Shown piece after piece: positions 1 to 8,351 of a stretch of 64,000 bases of DNA. Made by a program: the position numbers and the translations under genes. Source of the stretch: Zunongwangia atlantica 22II14-10F7 (GTDB lineage Bacteria > Bacteroidota > Bacteroidia > Flavobacteriales > Flavobacteriaceae). The notes under the pieces were generated by a model, which saw nothing but the letters and a program-made list of their open reading frames with translations, ran no database searches and was not told the origin of the DNA. The DNA lies in assembly GCF_002094855.1 (NCBI RefSeq), contig NZ_ARYN01000001.1, positions 434,001-498,000 on the forward strand. The letters are read 5' to 3'. The first letter of the stretch is position 1, and every line of letters begins with the position of its first letter.

Positions 1-467
1 GGGCCACCAACATTAGGATTCTCATTTCTAAATTTAAGGTGGTTTTCACCAAAACCTTCAAAAATAATATGGCCGCCGGGTTTAAGCAGTTTTATTAAAA
101 AAGCATGATATTTTTCACGAATATTGGCTGGGAAATGAGCGTAGATCAAAGTGATCACATCAAATTGTTCAGGTTTAAAACCAAGTTCGGGTAAATTACC
201 AATTCTATAATCGATAGTTGACTGAGTCGATTTTGCAAGTTTTTGCGCCTTATTTTTAGCAGCCGTACTAATGTCGAAAGCAGCTACGTCCCAGCCATGT
301 TTAGCGGCAAAAACAGCATTTCTGCCTTCGCCTTCAGCACCAAATAAAATTTTACCGGTCTTAAAATTTTTCAATTGTTGCGCTAAAAAGGTATTGGGTT
401 CTACTCCGTAAGCATAATCTTCTTTATTAAAACGATCTTCCCATCGCTGTAGCCAATCATTTTCCAT
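1..467 (-). CDS. SAM-dependent class I methyltransferase, 3' end outside window
   Basis: Reading from the ATG at 467 on the minus strand gives about 155 residues starting MENDWLQRWEDRFNKEDYAY and running off the left edge, so the C-terminus is missing. The Rossmann-type SAM site is visible as ILFGAEGEGRNAVFAAKHGW, followed by the acidic strand end VAAFDIS. A later block FDVITLIYAHFP and the post-V loop LLKPGGHIIFEGF are typical of class I methyltransferases of the TehB/Methyltransf_25 type. The substrate cannot be read from the sequence. It lies 11 bases downstream of the namZ-like gene on the same strand and may be co-transcribed with it. Confidence 0.85.
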   Translation of the reverse strand, partial: MENDWLQRWEDRFNKEDYAYGVEPNTFLAQQLKNFKTGKILFGAEGEGRNAVFAAKHGWDVAAFDISTAAKNKAQKLAKSTQSTIDYRIGNLPELGFKPEQFDVITLIYAHFPANIREKYHAFLIKLLKPGGHIIFEGFGENHLKFRNENPNVGG

Positions 468-478
468 AGCGCTTTTAA

Positions 479-1729
479 TTATTCGTATAACAGATATTTT
501 TCACGTTTCTTTTTAAATGCTACTAAGCCATCTTGCCATGTTGCTCTAATTTCTTCTTCGCTTAATCCGTTTTCAATTTGTTGCTGAAGTTTTTTGGTGC
601 CGGCCAGTTTAGTGAAAAAACCATTGAAAAATTCGGCTTTATTTTCGGTGTTATTGTAAGCTTTTATTAGCCATTCTAAATTAAGCTGATCTAAATGATC
701 GGTTTCGCTAAGATCTTCCCCAAAGCATTCTTTATCTAAATGTTTAGGATTTTTAGCGCCTTCCATCGACTTTGGTGTGTAGCTATACGAAAAGGCTTCA
801 TCATTTAAAAAAGGAGAGCCAAAAACCTGAAATTGTTTATTGGTTCCGCGTCCGGCGTTCACATTAGTACCTTCAAAAAAGCACAGGCTAGGATAAAGAT
901 TTATAGATTTATCGTTAGGTAAATTAGGCGAAGGTTTTACTGGTAAGCTGTACTTTTTTTGATGATTGTAATTACTCATTTTAATGACTTCTAAATTACA
1001 ACTAATCCCATTTTTTAACCAGTTTTCGCCATTGATCATTTTTGCATACTCACCCATTGTTAGTCCGTGTACCGTTGGGATTGGATGCATACCTACAAAA
1101 CTTTTGTATTCTTTTTCTAAAACTGGCCCATCTACATAATGCCCATTAGGATTTGGCCTGTCGAATACTAATAGCTGAATATCATTTTCGGCACAGGCTT
1201 CCATAACATAATGTAGAGAAGATATATAAGTATAAAAACGCGCACCTACATCCTGCAAATCAAAGATCAAAACATCAATATCTTTAAGCTGCTCGGGTTT
1301 TGGTTTTTTATTATTTCCGTAGAGAGAAACCACTGGTAAGCCAGTTTTTGGATCTTTTCCATCTTCAATTTTTTCGCCGGCATCTGCTTTCCCTCTAAAA
1401 CCATGTTCTGGAGCAAAAACTTTTTTAAGATCTACGTTTAGCGCTAAAAGCGAATCAACCAAATGAACAGATTCTTTATTTTTATTCAGGATTAATGAAG
1501 ATTGATTTCCTACAACGCCCACTTTTTTACCATGAAGCATAGACATATAGAGTTCTGTTCTATTTGCGCCAACCACGATATCTTCTATAATTTCTTCAGA
1601 AGAATTTACATTATCCTGTTTCTTAGTAGAAGAAACTTCGGTTTTATTTTTATCGGCTTCAATGTTTCCGCAGGAAAGAATTGCAATAAGACTGAATAAA
1701 AATGTACTTTTGAATAACCGGTTAATCAT
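479..1729 (-). CDS. namZ: DUF1343 lipoprotein, NamZ-like exo-beta-N-acetylmuramidase
   Basis: About 416 residues from the ATG at 1729. I prefer this start over an upstream in-frame one because it opens with a lipoprotein signal (MINRLFKSTFLFSLIAILSC). Family hallmarks are VGVVGNQSSL, FAPEHGFRGKADAGE, VLIFDLQDVGARFYTYISSL and the PNPNG segment. They place it in DUF1343, whose characterised member NamZ from Tannerella forsythia removes terminal MurNAc from peptidoglycan fragments. A role in cell-wall recycling at the envelope is therefore likely by family. The start lies only 13 bases from the start of a divergent permease gene, so at least one promoter must overlap coding sequence. The methyltransferase gene follows 11 bases downstream. 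Confidence 0.88.
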   Translation of the reverse strand: MINRLFKSTFLFSLIAILSCGNIEADKNKTEVSSTKKQDNVNSSEEIIEDIVVGANRTELYMSMLHGKKVGVVGNQSSLILNKNKESVHLVDSLLALNVDLKKVFAPEHGFRGKADAGEKIEDGKDPKTGLPVVSLYGNNKKPKPEQLKDIDVLIFDLQDVGARFYTYISSLHYVMEACAENDIQLLVFDRPNPNGHYVDGPVLEKEYKSFVGMHPIPTVHGLTMGEYAKMINGENWLKNGISCNLEVIKMSNYNHQKKYSLPVKPSPNLPNDKSINLYPSLCFFEGTNVNAGRGTNKQFQVFGSPFLNDEAFSYSYTPKSMEGAKNPKHLDKECFGEDLSETDHLDQLNLEWLIKAYNNTENKAEFFNGFFTKLAGTKKLQQQIENGLSEEEIRATWQDGLVAFKKKREKYLLYE

Positions 1730-1742
1730 ATAATTGTAGATC

Positions 1743-2975
1743 TTGAATTTCGAACTATTTGTAGTTAAGCGTTTAATAAACGCAAATAAAGATAAAAGTA
1801 GTATTTCCTCGCCTATTATAAAAATTGCAATCACAGCAATTGCAATTGGGGTAATTATGATGCTGGTTTCTTTTGCTACTGGTTTGGGATTACAGGAAAA
1901 AATTAGGGGTAAAATTGCTGCTTTTAATGGCCATATTATTGTAACTAATTATGATAACAACAATAGCGAAGTTACACTAGAGCCTATTTCTAAAGACCAG
2001 GATTTTTATCCAGAATTTAATAACGTAAACGGAATAACACACATCCAGGCCACAGCTACCAAAGCCGGAATTATTAGAACAGCCGATGATTTTGAAGGCG
2101 TTATTGTAAAAGGTGTTGGAGACGATTATAACTGGTCTTTCTTTAAAGATTTTTTGGTTGAAGGAAAATTACCCAATTATTCATCGAATCTTAATGATGA
2201 GGTTTTAATTTCAAGATATCTTGCCAATCGACTTCATCTAAATATTGGCGATCGAGCACCTACTTACTTTCTAAGAGAAGGCCGCGAACGCCCTCTTGTA
2301 CGTGGTTTTAAAATTGTTGGGATTTATGATTCGGGTTTTCAGGATTTTGATGAATTATATCTTATCGCAGATCTTCGCCATATCCAAAAACTAAATGCTT
2401 GGGAAGATAATGAGATTGGTAATTTTGAAATTTTTATCGACGATTTTGATCAGTTAGAAGAAAAATGGAACGAGGTTTATCTTAATACGGGTTCCTTTCT
2501 AGATGCAAAACATATTGGCCAGAAATACTATAATATTTTTGAATGGCTTTCTCTTTTCGATTTTAATATTGCCTTAATTATTGGGATTATGATCCTGGTT
2601 GCCGGTATAAATATGATTACTGCTCTTTTAGTACTTATTCTAGAACGCACCCAAATGATTGGAATCTTTAAAGCTTTGGGAACCCAAGATTGGTCAATTA
2701 GAAAGATGTTTTTATACAATGCAGGTTATCTAATTTTGCTTGGTTTGTTTTGGGGGAATGTCATTGGTTTGGGAATACTATTTATTCAGAAGCATTTTAA
2801 GCTTATACCTTTAAACGCTGAAAATTATTATGTAAGTGAAGTGCCAATTTACTTAAGTTGGGATTATATCTTGGCAGTTAATGTTGGAACGCTTATCCTT
2901 TGTATGCTAATGTTGCTAATTCCGTCGATGATCATTTCTAAAATATCGCCGGTAAAATCTATAAAATTTGAATAA
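1743..2975 (+). CDS. LolC/LolE-like ABC transporter permease (FtsX/MacB family)
   Basis: 410 residues from a TTG start that gives MNFELFVVKRLINANKDKSS, the usual opening of flavobacterial homologues. There is one N-terminal membrane segment (about residues 27-47), a long periplasmic MacB_PCD-type domain, and three C-terminal membrane segments forming the FtsX domain. The motif ERTQMIGIFKALG in the first C-terminal loop is the coupling region typical of LolC/E permeases, which extract lipoproteins from the inner membrane with a LolD ATPase. No ATPase gene is nearby. A possible promoter lies at 1708-1735 (TTTTG, about 18 bases, TAATTG) and would give an almost leaderless message. The gene is divergent from the namZ-like gene. 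Confidence 0.87.
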   Translation: MNFELFVVKRLINANKDKSSISSPIIKIAITAIAIGVIMMLVSFATGLGLQEKIRGKIAAFNGHIIVTNYDNNNSEVTLEPISKDQDFYPEFNNVNGITHIQATATKAGIIRTADDFEGVIVKGVGDDYNWSFFKDFLVEGKLPNYSSNLNDEVLISRYLANRLHLNIGDRAPTYFLREGRERPLVRGFKIVGIYDSGFQDFDELYLIADLRHIQKLNAWEDNEIGNFEIFIDDFDQLEEKWNEVYLNTGSFLDAKHIGQKYYNIFEWLSLFDFNIALIIGIMILVAGINMITALLVLILERTQMIGIFKALGTQDWSIRKMFLYNAGYLILLGLFWGNVIGLGILFIQKHFKLIPLNAENYYVSEVPIYLSWDYILAVNVGTLILCMLMLLIPSMIISKISPVKSIKFE

Positions 2976-3210
2976 AGTTTGGCGCGTTTAATTCCTCAAT
3001 GCTCGCTTCGGAATTAATAATGAATTTCCTATTTATACTTCTAGGGTTTGCAGCGAGGATATTGATTTTAAATTATCAAGTAAAATTTATCGAAACTTAA
3101 CAGCTAAGATTGTAAAGTTTTGCAAGCAATTTTTTCAAAGAGTTTTAATTGCTACGGAAGGAATCTTTTTTATTATAGAAAGCTAAAAAAGATAGATAAG
3201 GCAAGTCTTC
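2976..3210. other. intergenic region without a gene
   Basis: This 235-base gap lies between the end of the permease gene and the end of the NlpE-like gene. An imperfect inverted repeat TAATTCC/GGAATTA (about 2989-3018) is present but has no T-tract. I see no ORF, RNA or promoter with support. Confidence 0.6.
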
Positions 3211-3651
3211 CTATAATTTTCGAAGAGTATAGGTTTTAGTACTATCTGTTTCAATACGTTCAATATTAGGATTCTTCCAGGAAAGAACATTGTCTGAAAT
3301 ACTAAATTCCTCGTTATTCAGGATAATTAAAGAATCATTTTCACTCCATCGAAATTGGCCAATTTCAGTCTTAATTTCTCCTGGAGTATTATCATTTTCG
3401 TTATAATTCTTAATAATTCTATACGAACCGTCTTCTTTCAATTCAAGTTTAACAATTATCCCTTTGCAATCGATACATGGTAAGGTAACCTGGTAATTGC
3501 CGGTATAATCCCATTTTTCTTTAGGGCTTTTATCCTGCCATTCGGTTTGCGAATCCTGTTTGTTATCCTTTTTCTCATCCTGGCAGGAAACATTAAATAG
3601 TAGTGTGGTAATTACAAGAAATATAACCTGTTGTGCAATAAAATTCCTCAT
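3211..3651 (-). CDS. NlpE N-terminal-domain lipoprotein
   Basis: 146 residues from the ATG at 3651. A TTG five codons upstream is less likely because the ATG gives a clean lipoprotein signal ending in LLFNVSC. The core YTGNYQVTLPCIDCKGIIVK with its CxxC pair, followed by LELKEDGSYRI, matches the NlpE N-terminal domain seen in copper-resistance and envelope-stress lipoproteins. In E. coli NlpE activates the Cpx response when surface attachment or lipoprotein trafficking is disturbed. Here only the family resemblance is visible and no two-component genes adjoin it. It stands alone between a permease gene on the left and a PLP enzyme on the right, transcribed away from the latter. Confidence 0.8.
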   Translation of the reverse strand: MRNFIAQQVIFLVITTLLFNVSCQDEKKDNKQDSQTEWQDKSPKEKWDYTGNYQVTLPCIDCKGIIVKLELKEDGSYRIIKNYNENDNTPGEIKTEIGQFRWSENDSLIILNNEEFSISDNVLSWKNPNIERIETDSTKTYTLRKL

Positions 3652-3788
3652 GATTTTTTCGCGCAAAAGTATATTGATTTTCAGAATTTAAAATCTAAAA
3701 AATTACTAAAATTTCACCCTAAGTTTTAATTTTTCTTAAACAGAATTATCCTTTTGGAATGCCTACATTGTGAATTCAAAAAAAATGC

Positions 3789-4766
3789 ATGACCTACGCC
3801 GAAAATATTCTGGAAACCATAGGAAATACGCCTTTGGTAAAAATGAACAAAATCACTGCTGAAATCGATGCGCTGGTGCTGGCCAAATATGAAACTTTTA
3901 ATCCGGGGAATTCTGTTAAAGATCGTATGGCTTTAAAGATGTTGAAAGAAGCTGAAGCAAATGGATTAATAAAACCAGGTGGAACTATAATTGAAGGAAC
4001 CAGCGGAAATACCGGGATGGGGCTTGCACTTGCTGCGATCGTAAAAGGATACAAAATGCTTTGTGTTATGTCTGACAAACAGAGCAAAGAAAAAATGGAC
4101 ATTCTTAAAGCGGTTGGAAGTGAAGTAATAGTTTGTCCCACCGATGTAGCACCAGACGATCCAGAAAGTTATTATTCGGTTGCCAAGAGAATGGCTAGAG
4201 AAATTCCAAATTCGTGGTATGTAAATCAATATGATAATCTTGCCAATTCTAAAGCGCATTACGAAAGTACCGGCCCAGAGATCTGGAAACAAACCGATGG
4301 AAAGATTACCCATTTCGTGGTTGGAGTAGGCACCGGAGGTACAATTTCTGGAGTGGGTAAATATTTAAAGGAGCAAAACCCAAATATCAAGATCTGGGGG
4401 ATTGATACTTATGGTTCGGTATTTAAAAAATATCACGAAACTGGCGAATTTGATGAAAACGAAATCTATCCTTATGTTACTGAAGGTATAGGAGAAGATA
4501 TTTTGCCTAAAAACGTAGATTTTAGTGTGATCGATGGTTTTACAAAGGTAACCGATAAAGATGCCGCAATCTACACACGTAAACTGGCCAGGGAAGAGGG
4601 ATTCTTTTTAGGGAATTCTGCCGGAGCAGCGGCCAAAGGTTTATTACAATTAAAAGAACATTTTACAAAAGACGATGTTGTGGTTGTTTTATTTCACGAT
4701 CATGGCAGTAGATATGTTGGTAAAATGTTTAATGACGACTGGATGAAACAACACGATTTTTTATAG
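3789..4766 (+). CDS. PLP-dependent cystathionine beta-synthase / cysteine synthase family
   Basis: 325 residues of the beta-family (fold type II) PLP enzymes. Lys44 in NPGNSVKDR is the expected PLP Schiff-base lysine, and GTSGNTG (residues 70-76) binds the cofactor phosphate with GVGTGGTISG further on. The EGIGEDILP segment resembles the EGIGYDFIP of cystathionine beta-synthase more than the QGIGAGFIP of CysK. There is no C-terminal CBS regulatory pair, so the protein is a catalytic core only. Cysteine formation from an activated serine or cystathionine formation from homocysteine are both possible. The start is the ATG at 3789; a second ATG four bases upstream is out of frame. Confidence 0.85.
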   Translation: MTYAENILETIGNTPLVKMNKITAEIDALVLAKYETFNPGNSVKDRMALKMLKEAEANGLIKPGGTIIEGTSGNTGMGLALAAIVKGYKMLCVMSDKQSKEKMDILKAVGSEVIVCPTDVAPDDPESYYSVAKRMAREIPNSWYVNQYDNLANSKAHYESTGPEIWKQTDGKITHFVVGVGTGGTISGVGKYLKEQNPNIKIWGIDTYGSVFKKYHETGEFDENEIYPYVTEGIGEDILPKNVDFSVIDGFTKVTDKDAAIYTRKLAREEGFFLGNSAGAAAKGLLQLKEHFTKDDVVVVLFHDHGSRYVGKMFNDDWMKQHDFL

Positions 4767-4865
4767 AAAATCGGTTTACCCTATACCATCCACATTTAGC
4801 CAAAAACTACGGCTAAAATTACAAACGGAATAAAGACTGAATTATAATTTAATCTAATTATTATT

Positions 4866-6959
4866 ATGAGAAGAAATTACATTACCTGTCTTTTATTAAT
4901 TCAATGCTGTTTAACTTCATTATTTGCACAAAACGATTCCAAATTTCAGGTTTCGGTAGCAACTACAAATCCATCTCAGGAAATCAATGATGCTGAAGCA
5001 GTAGTAAAAGTAAAGGGAGGAAAACCACCTTATCAGTATAAGTGGAGTCAAAAAGAAACACCTTTAGATGCTAAAAAGGCAACAGGTTTTATTGAAGGTT
5101 TAGAGCAGCAGGTCACCGTAACCGATGCAAACGGGGAAGAAGTACAAAAAACCTTTAAGATAGAAGCAAGTTCTATAACCGAGAAAGTGAATAGTCGCGC
5201 ACAACCTGCAGTAGATTTTTTAGAAGGAATATTATTTTGGGATCCATTCGAGCCTTTAGGGCTTTATGATCCTGTGGTGTATACAGATGAGCGTCCAATT
5301 TTAATTCCTGAATTTGATGCGAAAACCGATCAAAAATATACACTGAAAGATTGGTTGATTGCTGAAGGAGATAAAATCGAAGAAGGTGATAAAATTGCTG
5401 TAGTTCAAAAAGGAGGAGAAAAGGAAATTCCGGTTTACGCACCGGCAGAAGGAACTCTAAATTATAGTGTAGATAAAGGTGCCGTGATTTTTAATCCTGA
5501 AGATAAAGAAGATGTAATTGAGCAAAATGCGCATCAAGTTGCCATGATCACTTACGATTCTCCCCAGCCTGTTTTACATCCTAATGGAGAGGTTCGTAAA
5601 AATTCTATTCCTTTTATTGTGATCTGGTTAATCCTGGGAAGTATATTTTTTACGTTTCGTCTTGGGTTTATTAATGTGCGAGGATTTACACATTCTATAG
5701 ATTTAGCGAAAGGGAAATATGATAACCCAGATGCTCCTGGGAGAATTAGACATTTTGAAGCGATGACAACTGCAGTTTCTGCTACTGTTGGTTTAGGGAA
5801 TATTGCCGGGGTAGCTGTAGCAATTTCGCTGGGAGGAGCTGGAGCTACTTTTTGGATGTTTATTGCCGGATTTTTTGCAATGTCTTTAAAGTTTGTAGAA
5901 TGTACCCTTGGTGTGAAATATCGACATATTAATGAGGAGGGCCGAATTTTTGGTGGGCCCATGAATTACCTGCGTTACGGTCTTGAGAAAAGAAATATGA
6001 AAACCGCTGGTAAAGTGCTTGCCATTGTATTTGCGGTTTTAGGTGTTGGAGCTTCTTTTGGAGGTGGTAATATGATCCAGTCTAACCAGGCATTTAAAAT
6101 TGTTTCAGATCAAATTCCTTTTTTAGAGGGTAACGGGTTTTGGTTTGGATTAGGTTTCGCCGTTTTGGTTGGGATTGTGATTATTGGCGGAATTAATAGT
6201 ATCGCCAAAGTAACCGGTAAAGTAGTGCCTTTTATGGCAATTGTTTATATTTTAGGATGTTTTGTGGTTATAGGAACCAATATCGAAAATATTGGAAATG
6301 CATTTCACGCGATTGTAGATGGAGCATTTTCGGCTAGTGCCCTTAAAGGAGGTTTTGTAGGAGTTTTAATTGTAGGATTGCAACGGGCAGCTTTTTCTAG
6401 TGAAGCCGGCGTGGGATCTGCAGCAATTGCACATAGTGCTTCTAAAACTAAAAATCCAATTGCAGATGGTTTTACATCTTTAGTAGAACCTTTTATAGAT
6501 ACTATGGTGGTATGTACCATGACGGCTTTAGTATTAATTTTTACAGGAATGCACGAAGTTGACAGTATGGGCGGTGTAGAACTTACAGCCGATGCTTTTG
6601 GTAGTGTGATTTCCTGGTTTCCTGCGGTGCTTGCTTTCGCTGTTTTCTTGTTTGCTTTTTCAACAATGGTTTCATGGTCGTACTACGGGATGCGATCCTG
6701 GACATATCTTTTTGGTAGAAGTAAAAGATCTGAATTAATTTATAAAATCATGTTTCTTTTATTTGTGGTAGTAGGAGCTTCAGCAAGTTTAGGTGCTGTG
6801 CTAAGTTTTTCAGATATGATGATTTTAGCCATGTCTTTTCCTAATATTATTGGGCTTTATGTAATGTCTTCTGAAATTAGGGGAGATCTAAAGAATTATA
6901 TGAAACGTCTAAGAAATAACGAGATTTTTATTAATCCTAAATTTAAAGAAGCAGATTAG
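4866..6959 (+). CDS. AGCS sodium:alanine/glycine symporter with SprB-like and inserted lipoyl-like domains
   Basis: 697 residues, against about 450 for a usual AGCS protein. Layout: signal peptide (about 1-22); SprB/PKD-like domain (about 27-100) with GGKPPYQYKWS and VTVTDANG; the pre-TM1 segment VDFLEGILFWDPF (115-127); a biotinyl/lipoyl-like domain (about 135-232) with DWLIAEGDKIEEGDKIAVV and PVYAPAEGTLNYSVDKG; then TM1 from about 248 and the symporter core. AGCS signatures are [23 protein letters not shown] and [14 protein letters not shown]. The signal peptide implies the extra domains are exported. I see no standard DKA lipoylation or MKM biotinylation motif. A paralogue with the same build lies at 10030-12114. 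Na+-coupled uptake of small amino acids is known for the family; the role of the extra domains is unknown. Confidence 0.9.
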   Translation: MRRNYITCLLLIQCCLTSLFAQNDSKFQVSVATTNPSQEINDAEAVVKVKGGKPPYQYKWSQKETPLDAKKATGFIEGLEQQVTVTDANGEEVQKTFKIEASSITEKVNSRAQPAVDFLEGILFWDPFEPLGLYDPVVYTDERPILIPEFDAKTDQKYTLKDWLIAEGDKIEEGDKIAVVQKGGEKEIPVYAPAEGTLNYSVDKGAVIFNPEDKEDVIEQNAHQVAMITYDSPQPVLHPNGEVRKNSIPFIVIWLILGSIFFTFRLGFINVRGFTHSIDLAKGKYDNPDAPGRIRHFEAMTTAVSATVGLGNIAGVAVAISLGGAGATFWMFIAGFFAMSLKFVECTLGVKYRHINEEGRIFGGPMNYLRYGLEKRNMKTAGKVLAIVFAVLGVGASFGGGNMIQSNQAFKIVSDQIPFLEGNGFWFGLGFAVLVGIVIIGGINSIAKVTGKVVPFMAIVYILGCFVVIGTNIENIGNAFHAIVDGAFSASALKGGFVGVLIVGLQRAAFSSEAGVGSAAIAHSASKTKNPIADGFTSLVEPFIDTMVVCTMTALVLIFTGMHEVDSMGGVELTADAFGSVISWFPAVLAFAVFLFAFSTMVSWSYYGMRSWTYLFGRSKRSELIYKIMFLLFVVVGASASLGAVLSFSDMMILAMSFPNIIGLYVMSSEIRGDLKNYMKRLRNNEIFINPKFKEAD

Positions 6960-6972
6960 CTTCAGCTAAAAA

Positions 6973-7458
6973 ATGATAAGAAAAATATTGATTTTGGGCA
7001 TTTTCACGCTAAGTTTTTCCTGTAAAGAATTTTCAGAAAAAGATAAAAATAATAGCGAAAATCAACAAAATATAGAGGTGATTTCTACGGAAGAAAATAC
7101 TGCCTCACAGAAAGAGGATAGTTCCGAAGAAATTTCAGCATTAATAAAAGTAAAAACACCAGAAGAAGGGGCGGTGATCAATTCTCCGCTCCAAATTTCT
7201 GGAAAAGCTAAAGGCTTTTGGTTTTTTGAAGCAGATGCGCCTGTGAAATTACTGGATAAAAACGATAATCTTATTGCTGAAACTTATATCCAGGCCACCG
7301 GTGATTGGATGATCCAAGATTGGGTAAATTTTGAAGGAAATCTTCAGTTTGAAATCACAGATCAAAAAAGTGGATTTTTAGTTTTTGAACGTGCAAATCC
7401 TTCAGATTTAAAGCAGAATGACAGGCAATATAAAATTCAGGTTAATTTTGCTCGATAA
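6973..7458 (+). CDS. Gmad2 immunoglobulin-like domain lipoprotein
   Basis: 161 residues opening with a lipoprotein signal and lipobox (LSFSC, Cys17). A low-complexity Glu/Asn/Ser-rich linker runs to about residue 58. The C-terminal half VKTPEEGAVINSPLQISGKA, followed by FWFFEADAPVKLLDKNDNLI and ATGDWMIQDWVNFEG, matches the Gmad2 immunoglobulin-like domain first described beside spore-germination proteins. That domain is common in bacterial envelope lipoproteins and has no fixed function. It starts 13 bases after the symporter stop and is probably co-transcribed with it. No hairpin separates the two genes. Confidence 0.82.
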   Translation: MIRKILILGIFTLSFSCKEFSEKDKNNSENQQNIEVISTEENTASQKEDSSEEISALIKVKTPEEGAVINSPLQISGKAKGFWFFEADAPVKLLDKNDNLIAETYIQATGDWMIQDWVNFEGNLQFEITDQKSGFLVFERANPSDLKQNDRQYKIQVNFAR

Positions 7459-7549
7459 CCTAAAATAAAGTCTGTGTTTTTTAATAAATGTTTAGAATCT
7501 TGCTTTAGGGAAGTTTGCTTATTATAGATACTTTTAAATCAAAAAATAA

Positions 7550-8287
7550 ATGATAAAATATTTACATTATTTAGTGCTGGCTACTTTAATTTTTACCGGT
7601 TGTAGCACATCTTCTACGCTTACTGAAAATACTGCTAAAAGTCCCGAAGATGAACCTAATCAGGCTAATGGAAATGAAGCAAAATATAGTTACCTGGCAC
7701 TGGGAGATTCTTATACAATTGGAGAAAGTGTAGAAGAATCGGAACGTTGGCCTGTGCAGTTAACCAAAGAATTGCGAGAGCGTGGTTATGCAATGGCAGC
7801 CCCAAAAATTATCGCTAAAACCGGTTGGACAACGGCCGATCTTATTGCGGGGATAAATCGCGAAATAGAAGTGCAGCGTGATTTTGATCTGGTTTCTATT
7901 TTAATTGGTGTGAACAACCAATATCAAAATAAGCCCATTACAGAATATGAAGAAGAACTTCGAGAAATCTTTAGAAAAGCGATAAATCATTCTAAAAAGA
8001 TGGAAGCTGGTGTTTTTGCTGTTAGTATTCCAGATTATGGAGTAACACCTTTTGGAGCTGCGAATGGGGATAAAATTGGTCGGGATATCGATGCGTTTAA
8101 TGAGGTTTTTAAACGAGTAGCGCAAGAATTTAATGTGAGTTTCTATAATATTACCCCAATTTCTAGAAGAGCTGCAGATAATCTAGAGCTAATTGCAGAT
8201 GATGATTTGCATCCAAGCGGTGTAATGTATCGTTTGTGGGTAGAACATTTTATGCTAAATGTCGTTGAAAAATTACCTCAGGAATAA
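7550..8287 (+). CDS. SGNH/GDSL hydrolase lipoprotein
   Basis: 245 residues with a lipoprotein signal (TLIFTGC, Cys18) and an SGNH hydrolase domain. Block I is LALGDSYTIGES with Ser54 as the likely nucleophile. Block III is IGVNNQY with Gly120 and Asn122 as oxyanion residues. Block V is DDDLHPSG with the Asp218/His221 pair. These esterases and lipases act on acyl or acetyl esters, and the substrate cannot be told from the sequence. The lipobox places it in the envelope. The gene follows the Gmad2 lipoprotein by 91 bases on the same strand. Confidence 0.88.
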   Translation: MIKYLHYLVLATLIFTGCSTSSTLTENTAKSPEDEPNQANGNEAKYSYLALGDSYTIGESVEESERWPVQLTKELRERGYAMAAPKIIAKTGWTTADLIAGINREIEVQRDFDLVSILIGVNNQYQNKPITEYEEELREIFRKAINHSKKMEAGVFAVSIPDYGVTPFGAANGDKIGRDIDAFNEVFKRVAQEFNVSFYNITPISRRAADNLELIADDDLHPSGVMYRLWVEHFMLNVVEKLPQE

Positions 8288-8351
8288 CGAATTTCGGTTT
8301 TTATATTTTTGATTTTTAAATTCTTAAAAGATTCTTCCTTAACTTTAGAAG

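Noticed and set aside
1730-1834. 35-residue N-terminal extension of the NamZ-like protein
   Set aside because: It overlaps the permease gene and hides the lipoprotein signal; the internal Met at 1729 gives a clean lipobox.
5552-5962. 136-codon antisense frame within the first symporter
   Set aside because: No signal, motif or start context; the symporter on the other strand is fully conserved. A similar frame is not kept in the paralogue.
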